Below the pieces are notes generated by a model that saw only the letters and a program-made list of their open reading frames with translations, was not told where the DNA came from and ran no database searches. From Mesorhizobium sp. B2-3-12 (GTDB taxonomy: Bacteria > Pseudomonadota > Alphaproteobacteria > Rhizobiales > Rhizobiaceae): a DNA stretch of 64,000 nucleotides. Position numbers and translations under genes: made by a program. Shown piece by piece: positions 8,474-16,273 of the stretch (position 1 is its first letter; every line of letters starts with the position of its first letter). The stretch lies in NCBI RefSeq assembly GCF_006442205.1, contig NZ_VFVR01000003.1:577740-641739 (forward strand), read 5' to 3'.

Positions 8474-9684
8474 GGCATCAGCGGCGTCTGCATCATCTGC
8501 AGATGCAGGTCCTTGCCAGTGTAGGGATGCGCGTCGCAGACCGCCTCGTTGAGTTCGACGCCGAGGCCGGGCTCCTTCGAGGGAATGACATTGCCGTCCT
8601 GCCATTCGATTTTCTTCTTCAGCAGCGTGGCGTGGAAACCGTCCCACTGCTTAAGCGATTCCAGGATCAGGAAGTTGGGCAAGGTCACCGCCAGCTGGAT
8701 GTTGGCCGCGCCGACGATCGGCCCGCAATAGCAATGCGGCGCGATCTGGATGTGGTAGGCCTCGGCCATGGCGGCGATCTTCTTGGTTTCGAGAATGCCG
8801 CCGGAGCGGCCGAGGTCCGGCTGCAGGATGGTCGCGGCGCGGTTCTCGATGACGCGGGCGAATTCGAACTTCGTCGTCAGCCGCTCGCCGGTGGCGATCG
8901 GGATGGAAGTCGCACGCGCCACCTGCGCCATCACTTCGGGCATATCGGGCGGCACCGGCTCCTCGAACCAGAGGGGATCATAGGGCTCGATGGCGCGCGC
9001 CATGCGCAGCGCGCCCGATGCGGTGAACTGGCCGTGCGTGCCGAACAATATGTCGGCGCGGGTGCCGACCGCCTCGCGGATGGCCTTGATCATGCGGGTC
9101 GAGACATCGATGTCGACGAGGCGTGGCTGGTGGCCGTCGAAGGCGGTGTAGGGACCAGCCGGGTCGAGCTTGACGGCATTGAAACCCTGCTCGACATATT
9201 CGAGCGCGCAGGCCGCAGCCATCTCGGGGTCGTTGTAGACGTTCCTGCCGTCCGGCGCGTCCTCGGAATGGACGCTGCCGGTGTGCGGATAGAGATAGGT
9301 GTAGGAGCGCAGCGTCTCGTGCACCTGGCCGCCGAGCAGCTTGTAGACCGGCTTGTTGGCCTCCTTGCCGATGATGTCCCAGCAGGCCATTTCGAGTGCT
9401 GAGAAGCAGCCCATGCCGGAGACGTCGGGACGCTGGGTGAAGCCGGAGGAATAGGCGCGGCGGAAGAAGTTCTCGATGTCGTGCGGATCACGGCCGACGA
9501 GGTAGCGCTCGGCCATGTCCTCGATCATCCTGGCCGTGATGTGGGCCGAGAAGGTGGCGTTGTAGGCCTCGCCATAGCCGACCACGCCGCCATCGGTGGT
9601 CAGCTTGACGAAGATGAAGTATTTGCCGCCGATGCCGGGCGGCGGGTTGCCGACAACCCAGGTCTTGACGTCGGTGATCTTCAT
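8470..9684 (-). CDS. Mandelate racemase / muconate lactonizing (enolase superfamily) enzyme
   Basis: A 404-residue enzyme. The N-terminal capping domain (1-125) is followed by a TIM barrel. Seen motifs are K-L-D at the end of the second strand (general base lysine region), W-F-E-E-P-V (second metal ligand), G-E-R-L-T-T (third metal ligand) and a late P-H-C-Y. Such enzymes abstract a proton alpha to a carboxylate; many dehydrate sugar acids. Oddly, where the first metal ligand (usually Asp) is expected the sequence reads F-G-T-H-G-Q. This recalls the D-x-H-G of galactonate dehydratase but lacks a clear Asp. GGAGGA precedes the ATG. Four-base overlaps link it to both neighbours. Confidence 0.85.
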   Translation of the reverse strand: MKITDVKTWVVGNPPPGIGGKYFIFVKLTTDGGVVGYGEAYNATFSAHITARMIEDMAERYLVGRDPHDIENFFRRAYSSGFTQRPDVSGMGCFSALEMACWDIIGKEANKPVYKLLGGQVHETLRSYTYLYPHTGSVHSEDAPDGRNVYNDPEMAAACALEYVEQGFNAVKLDPAGPYTAFDGHQPRLVDIDVSTRMIKAIREAVGTRADILFGTHGQFTASGALRMARAIEPYDPLWFEEPVPPDMPEVMAQVARATSIPIATGERLTTKFEFARVIENRAATILQPDLGRSGGILETKKIAAMAEAYHIQIAPHCYCGPIVGAANIQLAVTLPNFLILESLKQWDGFHATLLKKKIEWQDGNVIPSKEPGLGVELNEAVCDAHPYTGKDLHLQMMQTPLMP

Positions 9685-11297
9685 GTGTGGTCCTCCAGAA
9701 CCAGTTCGGCGCCCTTCCACCCGGTCATGACCGAGGCGGCGTTGGTATTGCCGGTGATGTTGTCGGGAAAGATCGAGGCGTCGATGACGCGCAGCCCTTC
9801 AAGGCCGTGTACTTTCAGGCGCGGATCGACGACCGAACGCGAGGGGTCGGGCCCCATGCGGCAGGTCGACACCGGGTGGTAGACGGTGCCGGAGCGCTTC
9901 CTGAAATCGGTGATCAGGTCGGCGTCGGACTGGATCGACGGACCGGGCAACACCTCTTCGGCGATGATCTCGGCCATGGCAGGCATCGAGGCGATCTTGC
10001 GCACGAATTTCACCGCCGCCAGCATCTCGTCGACATCGGCATTGGTCGAGTAGGCGTTGGCGACGATTTTCGGATAATCCAGCGGGTTCTTGGAGCGGAT
10101 CATGATCTCGCCCCGGCTCGATGGGCGGCAGTTGGACAGGCCGATGGAGAAACCCGGCCATGGATCGGGCGTCAGGATCGGCCGCTCGCCGTTCCTCGGG
10201 ATGACGGTCGAGAAGGCCTGGAAATAGAGCTGCATGTTGGGCCGCGAAAACGCCGGATCGGTGCGGAAGAAGCCGCCGCCATGGTTCATCGACAGCGACA
10301 GCGGCCCGGAGCGCGTCAGGATGTACTGCATGCCGACGAGCAGCTTGCCCCACCAGGGGCGCAGGATCTGGTTGAGCGTCGGCAGCTTGCCCTTGAAGGT
10401 GTAGTTGATGCCGACATGGTCCTGCAGGTTGGCGCCGACATTCTCGCTGGCGTGGACGACCGGGATGCCCAGCCCCTTGAGCAGGGCCGAAGGGCCGACG
10501 CCGGAAAGCTGCAGCAGCTGCGGCGAGTTGATCGAGCCTGCGGACAGGATCACTTCGTGGCCGCCGCGCGCGGTCTTCGTCCGGCCGTTCTGAAGGTACT
10601 CGATGCCCACGGCACGCTTGCCCTCGAACAGGATGCGGCTGGCCAGCGCGTTGGTCTCGACGCGCACATTGGCGCGCTTCATCGCCGGGCGCAGGAAGGC
10701 GCGCGCGGCCGACATGCGGCGGCCGTTCCTGGTCGAGATCTGGTAGGTGCCGACGCCTTCCTGGGCCGCACCGTTGAAGTCGGGATTGAGCGGCAGGCCG
10801 GCCTGCTGGCCGGCGGCGAGATAGCGCTTGGTCAGCGGGTGGACGGCATCAGTGGTGTCGCTGATGTGGAGTGGCCCGCCGGTGCCGCGCCATGAGTCGG
10901 CGCCGGCCTCGTTGTCCTCGATCGCCTTGAAGGCGGGCAGCAGATCGTCATAGCCCCAGCCGAGGTTGCCGGCGGCGCGCCAATCGTCGAAATCCTCCCG
11001 CGCGCCTCGGATCCAGACCATGGCGTTGATCGAACTCGAGCCGCCGAGCAGCCTGCCGCGCGGCCAGTGGTCGACATTGCCGCCAAGGCCGGGGTCCGGC
11101 TCGGCCTTGTAGTTCCAGTTGACCTGGGGATCGAAGAAGGTCTTGCCGTAGCCGAGCGGCATCTGGACGTAGAAGCGGCGGTCGCTGCCGCCGGCCTCCA
11201 GCACCAGCACCGAGAAGCGGCCCGAGGCGGAGAGCTTGTCGGCCAGGACCGACCCGGCCGAGCCGGAGCCGACGATGATGAAGTCATAGGTCTGCAT
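9681..11297 (-). CDS. GMC-family FAD oxidoreductase (choline/alcohol dehydrogenase type)
   Basis: A 538-residue flavoprotein. FAD-binding G-S-G-S-A-G lies at residues 11-16 and E-A-G-G at ~36-39. GMC signature 1 is R-G-R-L-L-G-G-S-S-S-I-N, and signature 2 is I-L-S-A-G-S-I-N-S-P-Q-L-L. The C-terminal active-site pair is H in Y-H-P-V-S-T-C-R-M and N in G-N-T-N-A-A-S-V-M. It oxidises an alcohol to an aldehyde or ketone. It is first of three genes joined by ATGA-type overlaps. Its partners (an acid dehydratase/racemase-like enzyme and a beta-hydroxyacid dehydrogenase) suggest a polyol or sugar-acid substrate rather than choline. Confidence 0.88.
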   Translation of the reverse strand: MQTYDFIIVGSGSAGSVLADKLSASGRFSVLVLEAGGSDRRFYVQMPLGYGKTFFDPQVNWNYKAEPDPGLGGNVDHWPRGRLLGGSSSINAMVWIRGAREDFDDWRAAGNLGWGYDDLLPAFKAIEDNEAGADSWRGTGGPLHISDTTDAVHPLTKRYLAAGQQAGLPLNPDFNGAAQEGVGTYQISTRNGRRMSAARAFLRPAMKRANVRVETNALASRILFEGKRAVGIEYLQNGRTKTARGGHEVILSAGSINSPQLLQLSGVGPSALLKGLGIPVVHASENVGANLQDHVGINYTFKGKLPTLNQILRPWWGKLLVGMQYILTRSGPLSLSMNHGGGFFRTDPAFSRPNMQLYFQAFSTVIPRNGERPILTPDPWPGFSIGLSNCRPSSRGEIMIRSKNPLDYPKIVANAYSTNADVDEMLAAVKFVRKIASMPAMAEIIAEEVLPGPSIQSDADLITDFRKRSGTVYHPVSTCRMGPDPSRSVVDPRLKVHGLEGLRVIDASIFPDNITGNTNAASVMTGWKGAELVLEDHT

Positions 11298-11502
11298 GAT
11301 GGAAATGGGAGGCTCCTGAAAACAGGGCGCAGCCTAGACGTGGCGGTGTCGAGAAGTCGCCGGGCCTTCCGGCATGCGTTGTGAAAAAAGCGACCGCGAT
11401 GTCGAGGCGAGTTGCGGGGAATACCGACAATCGCGCTTGATATGCATGGGGTCGACGGACTATGCGGTGACATCGGCCACTCTGCACAAGGCAGGAGAAC
11501 CC

Positions 11503-12444
11503 ATGCGTGTCCTGTCGGATGCTTTCATTCCCGAACTGCCGGGCTACTACAAAGGCAAGGTCCGCGAAAACTACGACCTGGCAGACGGCAGGCGCATCAT
11601 CATCGCCACCGACCGGCTCAGCGCCTTCGACATCATCCTGACCTCGATCCCGTTCAAGGGAGAGATCCTCACCCAGACCGCGCGCTACTGGTTCGAGGAA
11701 ACCGCCGACATCTGTCCGAACCATGTGCTCGAATATCCCGACCCGAACGTCGTGGTCGGCACAAGGCTCGACATCCTGCCGGTCGAGATCGTCGTGCGCG
11801 GCTATCTGGCCGGGACCACCAGCACCTCGATCCTGACCCGGTACAAGCGGGGCGAGCGGGAGATGTATGGAATGCGCCTGCCGGACGGAATGCGTGACAA
11901 TGAGAAGCTGGCCGAACCGGTCATCACGCCGACCAGCAAGGCGGCCGATGGCGGCCATGACGAACCGTTGTCCAGGGCCGAGATCATCGGGCAGGGGCTG
12001 CTCACCCAGGCGCAATGGGACACCGTCTCGGACTACGCCTTGAAGCTGTTCGCCCGCGGCCAGGCGCGCGCCGCCGAGCGCGGCCTGATCCTTGCCGACA
12101 CGAAATATGAATTCGGCACCAACAAGGACGGGAAGATCATTCTCGCCGACGAAATCCACACGCCCGACTCGAGCCGCTACTGGATCGCGGCGAGCTACGC
12201 ACAGGCGCTGGAGAACGGCACGCGGCCGGAGAGCTTCGACAAGGATTTCATCCGCTCGTGGGTGACGGCGCGCTGCGATCCCTACAAGGACCCGATCCCC
12301 GAGATACCGGTCGAGATCGTCGAACAGGCTTCGCGCATCTATGCCCGGGCCTATGAGGCGATCACCGGCAAGACGTTTATGCCCGACCTGTCCGGCGACA
12401 CGGTGCTGGACCGCATCCGAGCTGGCCTTGGCCGTTATTTCTAG
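11503..12444 (+). CDS. purC: SAICAR synthetase, long form
   Basis: A 313-residue phosphoribosylaminoimidazole-succinocarboxamide synthase, joining aspartate to CAIR in purine synthesis with ATP. Signature motifs are G-K-V-R-E-N-Y near residue 18, [27 protein letters not shown] and [12 protein letters not shown]. It is about 60 residues longer than the ~254-residue PurC found in rhizobial pur clusters and resembles the yeast-like long class. AGGAGA lies six bases before the ATG. It is not next to other purine genes, so it may be a second copy. Confidence 0.95.
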   Translation: MRVLSDAFIPELPGYYKGKVRENYDLADGRRIIIATDRLSAFDIILTSIPFKGEILTQTARYWFEETADICPNHVLEYPDPNVVVGTRLDILPVEIVVRGYLAGTTSTSILTRYKRGEREMYGMRLPDGMRDNEKLAEPVITPTSKAADGGHDEPLSRAEIIGQGLLTQAQWDTVSDYALKLFARGQARAAERGLILADTKYEFGTNKDGKIILADEIHTPDSSRYWIAASYAQALENGTRPESFDKDFIRSWVTARCDPYKDPIPEIPVEIVEQASRIYARAYEAITGKTFMPDLSGDTVLDRIRAGLGRYF

Positions 12445-12510
12445 GAGCCCATCAGCCTTGGCCTAGACTTGGACCTGGGAACCTTCCGTGGCACCGTTGA
12501 TTTCGACATC

Positions 12511-13392
12511 ATGTTCGACGGTTTCCGACTGGAGAAGGTCCGCCTTACGAGCGCGACGCTCCGCGTTCGTGTCGGCGGGAGCGGACCAGCAATCCTCTTG
12601 CTGCACGGGCATCCGCGCACGCATGTCACCTGGCACAAGGTAGCCGACCTCCTGGTGAAGGATCATACCGTTGTCTGCCCCGACTTGCGCGGGTTCGGGC
12701 AATCCTCGATTCCCGATGATACGACAGATCATTCCGGATCCTCGAAGCGAGCGAAGGCCCAGGATTGCATCGAACTGATGCGTTATTTGGGGTTCGACCG
12801 TTTCGCGGCGGTCGGGCATGATCGCGGCAGCTATACAGCCTTCAGGCTGGCGATGGACCACCCGGCCGCCGTCAGCCGTCTGATGATCCTGGATGGGGTT
12901 CCGATCCTCGAAGCACTGGAGCGCTGCGACGCCCGATTTGCCGCCGCATGGTGGCATTGGTTCTTCTTCGCGCAACCGGACAAGCCCGAGCGCGCCATAA
13001 GCGCTGCCCCCGAACAATGGTACGGCGGATCGCCGGGGGAGATGGGCAAAGAGGCGTATGCGGACTATCTCGAAGCGATCCGCAATCCCGAAATCGTCCA
13101 TGGCATGATCGAAGATTATCGGGCCGGCCTGTCGATCGACCATCTCCACGATGCGGAAGATCGTCGATCGGGTCGCCGGATTCAGTGTCCGATGGCGGTG
13201 TTGTGGTCGCTGAAGGACGATCTCGAAGCCTTGTATGGAGATATCCTGGCAATCTGGAAACCTTGGGCAGGCTCGACTCTCACCGGCAAGGGACTGCCGA
13301 GCGGCCATCACATGGCGGAGGAAATTCCGGATATGCTGGCCTTCGAAATCAACACCTTCGTTGCCCCTGACCGAGCCGCCAATCCCCGTTGA
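12511..13392 (+). CDS. Alpha/beta hydrolase of the haloacetate dehalogenase group
   Basis: A 293-residue protein. It has oxyanion loop H-G-H-P-R-T-H, nucleophile elbow G-H-D-R-G (Asp at ~104), a second acid in L-D-G-V-P (Asp ~128) and catalytic His in S-G-H-H (~266). The pair W-H-W-F-F-F-A-Q-P matches the His-Trp part of the halide pocket in fluoroacetate dehalogenases. In those enzymes two arginines after the nucleophile hold the carboxylate; here the first is present (R105) and the second position is Tyr (108). The substrate may therefore differ. The ATG at 12511 is preferred to an upstream TTG at 12469, though neither has a strong ribosome site. Confidence 0.8.
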   Translation: MFDGFRLEKVRLTSATLRVRVGGSGPAILLLHGHPRTHVTWHKVADLLVKDHTVVCPDLRGFGQSSIPDDTTDHSGSSKRAKAQDCIELMRYLGFDRFAAVGHDRGSYTAFRLAMDHPAAVSRLMILDGVPILEALERCDARFAAAWWHWFFFAQPDKPERAISAAPEQWYGGSPGEMGKEAYADYLEAIRNPEIVHGMIEDYRAGLSIDHLHDAEDRRSGRRIQCPMAVLWSLKDDLEALYGDILAIWKPWAGSTLTGKGLPSGHHMAEEIPDMLAFEINTFVAPDRAANPR

Positions 13393-13484
13393 CTGCTTCC
13401 GCCATGACATCACCCGGTCGCGCGTTGACCTCCGGGCGCCTTGACGCTACGGGAGCGAGGGCAGTCGATATCGAGGGATCTCGC

Positions 13485-13880
13485 ATGGTGCACTATGCCG
13501 ATGGACGGCCGATCGGAGACCTGACGCTGCGCACGCTGGCCATGCCATCCGACGCCAACGCGGCCGGCGACATTTTCGGCGGCTGGGTGATGGCGCAGAT
13601 GGACCTTGCCTGCGGCATCCGTGCCGCCGAGCGCGCCAGGGGCCGGGTGGTGACCGCGGCGGTCAAGGAGATGTCCTTCGCCAAGCCGATGAAGATCGGC
13701 GACACGCTGTGCATCTACACCCATGTCGAACGCGTCGGCCGCACCTCGATGACGCTCAAGGTCGAAGCTTGGGCGCAGCGCTATCTCTCCGACCTGATGG
13801 AAAAGGTGACGCACGCCGATTTCGTCATGGTCGCGCTCGACGGTGAGGGCAAGCCGAAAGCGGTTCCGCCGGAAGGCTGA
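13485..13880 (+). CDS. Acyl-CoA thioesterase, hotdog fold (YciA-like)
   Basis: A 131-residue single hotdog domain. Motifs are A-M-P-S-D-A-N-A-A-G-D-I-F-G-G-W (catalytic Asp in D-A-N, substrate-binding G-G-W) and a following V-V-T-A-A-V-K-E-M-S-F. These match YciA/Acot-type thioesterases that hydrolyse short to medium acyl-CoAs in the cytoplasm and work as hexamers. The ATG at 13485 follows GAGGGA by five bases; upstream in-frame codons give a low-quality extension. The tail is short and Pro-rich. Confidence 0.88.
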   Translation: MVHYADGRPIGDLTLRTLAMPSDANAAGDIFGGWVMAQMDLACGIRAAERARGRVVTAAVKEMSFAKPMKIGDTLCIYTHVERVGRTSMTLKVEAWAQRYLSDLMEKVTHADFVMVALDGEGKPKAVPPEG

Positions 13881-13914
13881 GCGGGGCGGTTCGTCCAATC
13901 CCTGGCATTTGTAA

Positions 13915-13934
13915 CATCGTCCTTGCGGACGATG
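13915..13934. other. Perfect 8-bp hairpin between genes
   Basis: CATCGTCC (13915-13922), loop TTGC, GGACGATG (13927-13934). There is no T tract, so it is not a classic intrinsic terminator. It could still cap the thioesterase transcript 3' end. Confidence 0.4.
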
Positions 13935-13995
13935 CGCGTGGCGACATCCAATGGTTGCCTTCATCTCCGATCCTGACGGCGTTGGGGGAGAGACA

Positions 13996-14199
13996 ATGCG
14001 TCAACACATGCTGAACGGCGGGCTCATGGCAGCCATGGTCGCCCTGGTCTGCCTGCTTGGCATAACCGCCTATGCCGAAGTCGAACAGGACCGTCCACGC
14101 ACAGCCTGCTCGCAAGGCAATGTGCGGGGCAAGCAGCCGGCCGCACCTTGCGCAAACTGCGCTCCGGCGGCTTGCGAGGACGGGGCGCCAGGAGCCTGA
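13996..14199 (+). CDS. Small secreted or membrane-anchored Cys-containing protein
   Basis: A 67-residue protein with a single hydrophobic segment (M-A-A-M-V-A-L-V-C-L-L-G-I, residues ~11-24) that may be a signal peptide ending near A-Y-A. The mature part is short, with four cysteines and Pro/Ala (A-P-C-A-N-C-A-P-A-A-C). GGGGGAG lies seven bases before the ATG, which supports translation. No family was recognised. Confidence 0.5.
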   Translation: MRQHMLNGGLMAAMVALVCLLGITAYAEVEQDRPRTACSQGNVRGKQPAAPCANCAPAACEDGAPGA

Positions 14200-14368
14200 C
14201 TTTCACGCCTTTGGGATACCGACCGTTGTCAGCGGAGCGAAACTCGCGGGGCGCCGTCCGGACGGGCGCAAGACCAGGTTGCAGGTCTGGTCAACGAGTC
14301 AGGAATTCGACCGCGTCAGGCAATGCCGCTTGCTCTCGAAACTCCGCAGCCCTTGCCACGCAAGGGTT
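14200..14368. other. Intergenic region, nothing recognised
   Basis: The 169 bases between convergent genes hold no repeat, hairpin or gene that I can support. Confidence 0.4.
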
Positions 14369-14737
14369 TCAGACACGCATCTCGTCGAATCTGGCGCGTG
14401 CCGACTGGACGCGTTGGGTGTTCTTGCGCGCCCATTCGCCAAGCGCCGCGACCGGCACCAGCAACTCGTGGCCGAGCTCGGTCAGCTCGTAATCGACGCG
14501 CGGCGGGATGGTCGGAAACACCTTGCGGGTGACGAAACCGTCGCGCTCCAGGCCGCGCAATGTGGTGGTCAGCATCTTCTGCGAGATGCCTCCGACAGCC
14601 GCGCGCAGCTCGTTGAAACGCAGCGGTCCGCCGCCAAGCTTGCCGACCACGAGCACGGTCCATTTGTCGCCGACACGCTGCAGGATTTCCGACACGGCCC
14701 GGCAGTCCTCGGTGTTATGCGGGTGCCTCAGTAACAA
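14369..14737 (-). CDS. HxlR-family transcriptional regulator
   Basis: A 122-residue MarR-like winged helix of the HxlR family. Seen are the near N-terminal cysteine (T-E-D-C-R-A-V), V-G-D-K-W-T-V-L-V-V, L-R-F-N-E-L and G-I-S-Q-K-M-L-T-T-T-L-R-G-L-E-R-D-G-F-V-T-R, followed by the wing P-P-R-V-D-Y-E-L-T-E-L-G. Members often sense quinones, aldehydes or redox state through the N-terminal cysteine. The start is a TTG with AGGAGG seven bases upstream. It is divergent from an FMN reductase gene with an 88-base spacer containing a palindrome, so it most likely represses that gene and itself. Confidence 0.92.
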   Translation of the reverse strand: MLLRHPHNTEDCRAVSEILQRVGDKWTVLVVGKLGGGPLRFNELRAAVGGISQKMLTTTLRGLERDGFVTRKVFPTIPPRVDYELTELGHELLVPVAALGEWARKNTQRVQSARARFDEMRV

Positions 14738-14784
14738 AAACGTGCCTCCTTGCGCGCCGAATTGTCAGTATCACATATAGCGCC

Positions 14785-14801
14785 GGTATCCAAACGATAC
14801 C
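14785..14801. promoter_or_regulatory. Candidate HxlR operator
   Basis: A perfect inverted repeat GGTATC-CAAAC-GATACC lies between the divergent HxlR regulator and FMN reductase genes, 25 bases before the reductase start. A further half site (GTATC) occurs at 14768-14772. Location and symmetry fit an HxlR dimer site; binding itself is inferred. Confidence 0.7.
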
Positions 14802-14825
14802 AAATTCCCGCAAGGAGAGCCCCTT

Positions 14826-15431
14826 ATGTCCAAGCCCAAGATCGCCATTGTCGTCGGTTCGACGCGCGCCGCTCGCTTCGCCGACGTGCCGACGCAGTGG
14901 ATCGCCAAGATCGCCAAGTCGCATGCCGACATCGATGTCGAAGTCGTCGACCTGCGTGACTTCCCGCTGCCCTTCTTCGACGAAGTGGCCTCCTCCGCCT
15001 GGGCGCCGTCGCAGAACGAAGTCGCGCAGCGCTGGCAGAAGAAGGTCGCCGAGTTCGACGGCTTCATCTTCACCGCCGCCGAATACAATCACGGCCCGAC
15101 GGCCGTGCTGAAAAACGCCATCGACTACGCCGCCAACGAATGGAACAAGAAGCCGGCCGGCTTCGTCGGTTATGGCAGCGTCGGCGGCGCCCGCGCCGTC
15201 GAACAGCTTCGTCTCCACGCGGTCGAACTGCAGATGGCGCCGGTCAAGTCGGCCGTCCACATCGCCTGGGGCGACTTCCTCGCCGTGCGCCAGGGCGAGA
15301 AGAAGCTCGAGGATCTCGAACATCTGAACCAGGCCGCCACCGCGCTGGTCAACGACGTCGCCTGGTGGGCAAAGGTGCTGAAGGCCGCTCGCGCCGCCGA
15401 TGCCATCGCCGGGGAAGCCCAGGCGGCCTGA
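14826..15431 (+). CDS. NADPH-dependent FMN reductase / flavodoxin-like quinone reductase
   Basis: A 201-residue flavodoxin-fold enzyme. The FMN phosphate loop is G-S-T-R-A-A-R (residues ~11-17), and the family motif A-E-Y-N-H-G-P-T-A-V-L-K-N-A-I-D-Y lies near residues 80-96, followed by G-Y-G-S-V-G-G-A-R-A. Such enzymes reduce flavin, quinones or azo compounds using NADPH. It is divergent from the HxlR gene, a common arrangement for inducible quinone or electrophile defence. AAGGAGAG precedes the ATG. A terminator follows the stop. Confidence 0.9.
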   Translation: MSKPKIAIVVGSTRAARFADVPTQWIAKIAKSHADIDVEVVDLRDFPLPFFDEVASSAWAPSQNEVAQRWQKKVAEFDGFIFTAAEYNHGPTAVLKNAIDYAANEWNKKPAGFVGYGSVGGARAVEQLRLHAVELQMAPVKSAVHIAWGDFLAVRQGEKKLEDLEHLNQAATALVNDVAWWAKVLKAARAADAIAGEAQAA

Positions 15432-15467
15432 TCCACCGGATCGGATTGTCCTCCCAAGGAATATGGT

Positions 15468-15494
15468 GGCGGCGCTTGCGCCGCCCTTTTCTCG
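15468..15494 (+). terminator. Intrinsic terminator after the FMN reductase gene
   Basis: GGCGGCGC (15468-15475), TT, GCGCCGCC (15478-15485) followed by CTTTTCTC. The GC-rich stem and T-rich tail 37 bases after the stop codon fit rho-independent termination. Confidence 0.75.
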
Positions 15495-15495
15495 T

Positions 15496-15600
15496 TAGAG
15501 CGGTTCACCGTTTGGTGGAATCGCTGAGCCGCTCTAACCCTTTGTTTTTACGCAATTCCGGACGGAAAGCCGTTATACACTTTTCCAGGAATTGCTCTAG
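15496..15600. repeat. Family A palindromic repeat, long copy
   Basis: Two modules. The first is the hairpin TAGAGCGG...CCGCTCTAA. The second is ACGCAATTCC...CACTTTTCCAGGAATTGCTCTA, joined by CCCTTTGTTTTT. It shares its modules in the same order with the copy at 23954-24083, and its second module with the shorter copies at 2845 and 40881. It is a dispersed intergenic element. Confidence 0.85.
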
Positions 15601-15805
15601 AGCCGACGCGCGCGGATCGGGCGTCCGCGTCGTCCTCCGGATGGGAGGGGTAGATCAGCCCCCGATCTCCGTCGACCCGAAACAGGATCGATACACGCCT
15701 CTCAAAGCCGACGACGCGTATCCCTGGTCCTATGGCATCGCGCACGGCGCCCCGTACTGTCATACTATTTCCAGACATAGGCCCAACTTGGCCGTCAGTG
15801 CGCAC
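15601..15805 (-). pseudogene. Possible ParE-type toxin remnant
   Basis: The minus-strand frame here contains A-I-G-P-G-I-R-V-V-G-F-E-R-R-V-S-I-L-F-R-V-D-G-D. This resembles the beta strands of ParE/RelE toxins, where G-I-R-V-x-x-F-x-R-R is followed by a hydrophobic strand ending in D-G/D. The expected last strand (I-L-R-V-L-Y-G-G-R-D) is missing, and the frame runs into the adjacent repeat. No antitoxin gene is beside it. I call it a decayed fragment with low confidence; a chance resemblance is possible. Confidence 0.35.
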
Positions 15806-15840
15806 GTCGTTTTTGCTCCGATGCGCTCGCCCACCACCTG

Positions 15841-15927
15841 TCAGAAGCCGGTTTCGACAATCGTTTTCACCATCTCAGCATCTCGTCGCGGCGGCTCGCC
15901 AAAAAGGCGCTTGTACTCGCGGCTGAA
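15841..15927 (-). pseudogene. C-terminal remnant of an AraC-family regulator
   Basis: The last ~28 residues of a frame ending in its own TGA read [19 protein letters not shown]. This is the end of the second helix-turn-helix of AraC regulators (consensus F-S-R-x-F-K-x-x-F-G-x-x-P). Upstream on that strand the match stops abruptly at about 15927, where a plus-strand ABC-ATPase fragment begins. It is therefore a truncated relic. Confidence 0.55.
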
Positions 15928-16273
15928 CCGCTGTCGGCGCTCGACCGCACGCTGCGCGATACCATGCGGCGCGAACTCAAACGGCTGCATCAGGAAACCG
16001 GCGTGACCTTCGTCTATGTTACCCATGACCAGGAGGAAGCCTACGCCATGTCGGATCGCATAGGTTGGCACCCCGCGCGACATATACCGCGCGCCCGCCT
16101 CACGCTTCGTCGCGGGCTTCCTCGGCGGCAACAACATCGTTTCGGCGCGTGTTGTCGATGGCGCGATGGAACTGTTCGGGAGCCGGGCGCCGATGCCCCG
16201 GGGCTACGAAGGCGCAAGGCCGCCATTCGTCGCGCGGCGATCGGGTGAACCCGCCGCCGGAGGAGTCGCCTAA
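15925..16273 (+). pseudogene. Broken ABC transporter ATPase (PotA/UgpC type) fragment
   Basis: The plus strand encodes [18 protein letters not shown], then [20 protein letters not shown]. These are the D-loop and switch (H-loop) of sugar/polyamine importer ATPases. At about 16062 the frame shifts. The next frame continues [24 protein letters not shown], the start of the regulatory TOBE region, with about ten codons missing between. Walker A, the signature and Walker B are absent. It is a dead fragment, convergent with the sigma factor gene. Confidence 0.85.
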
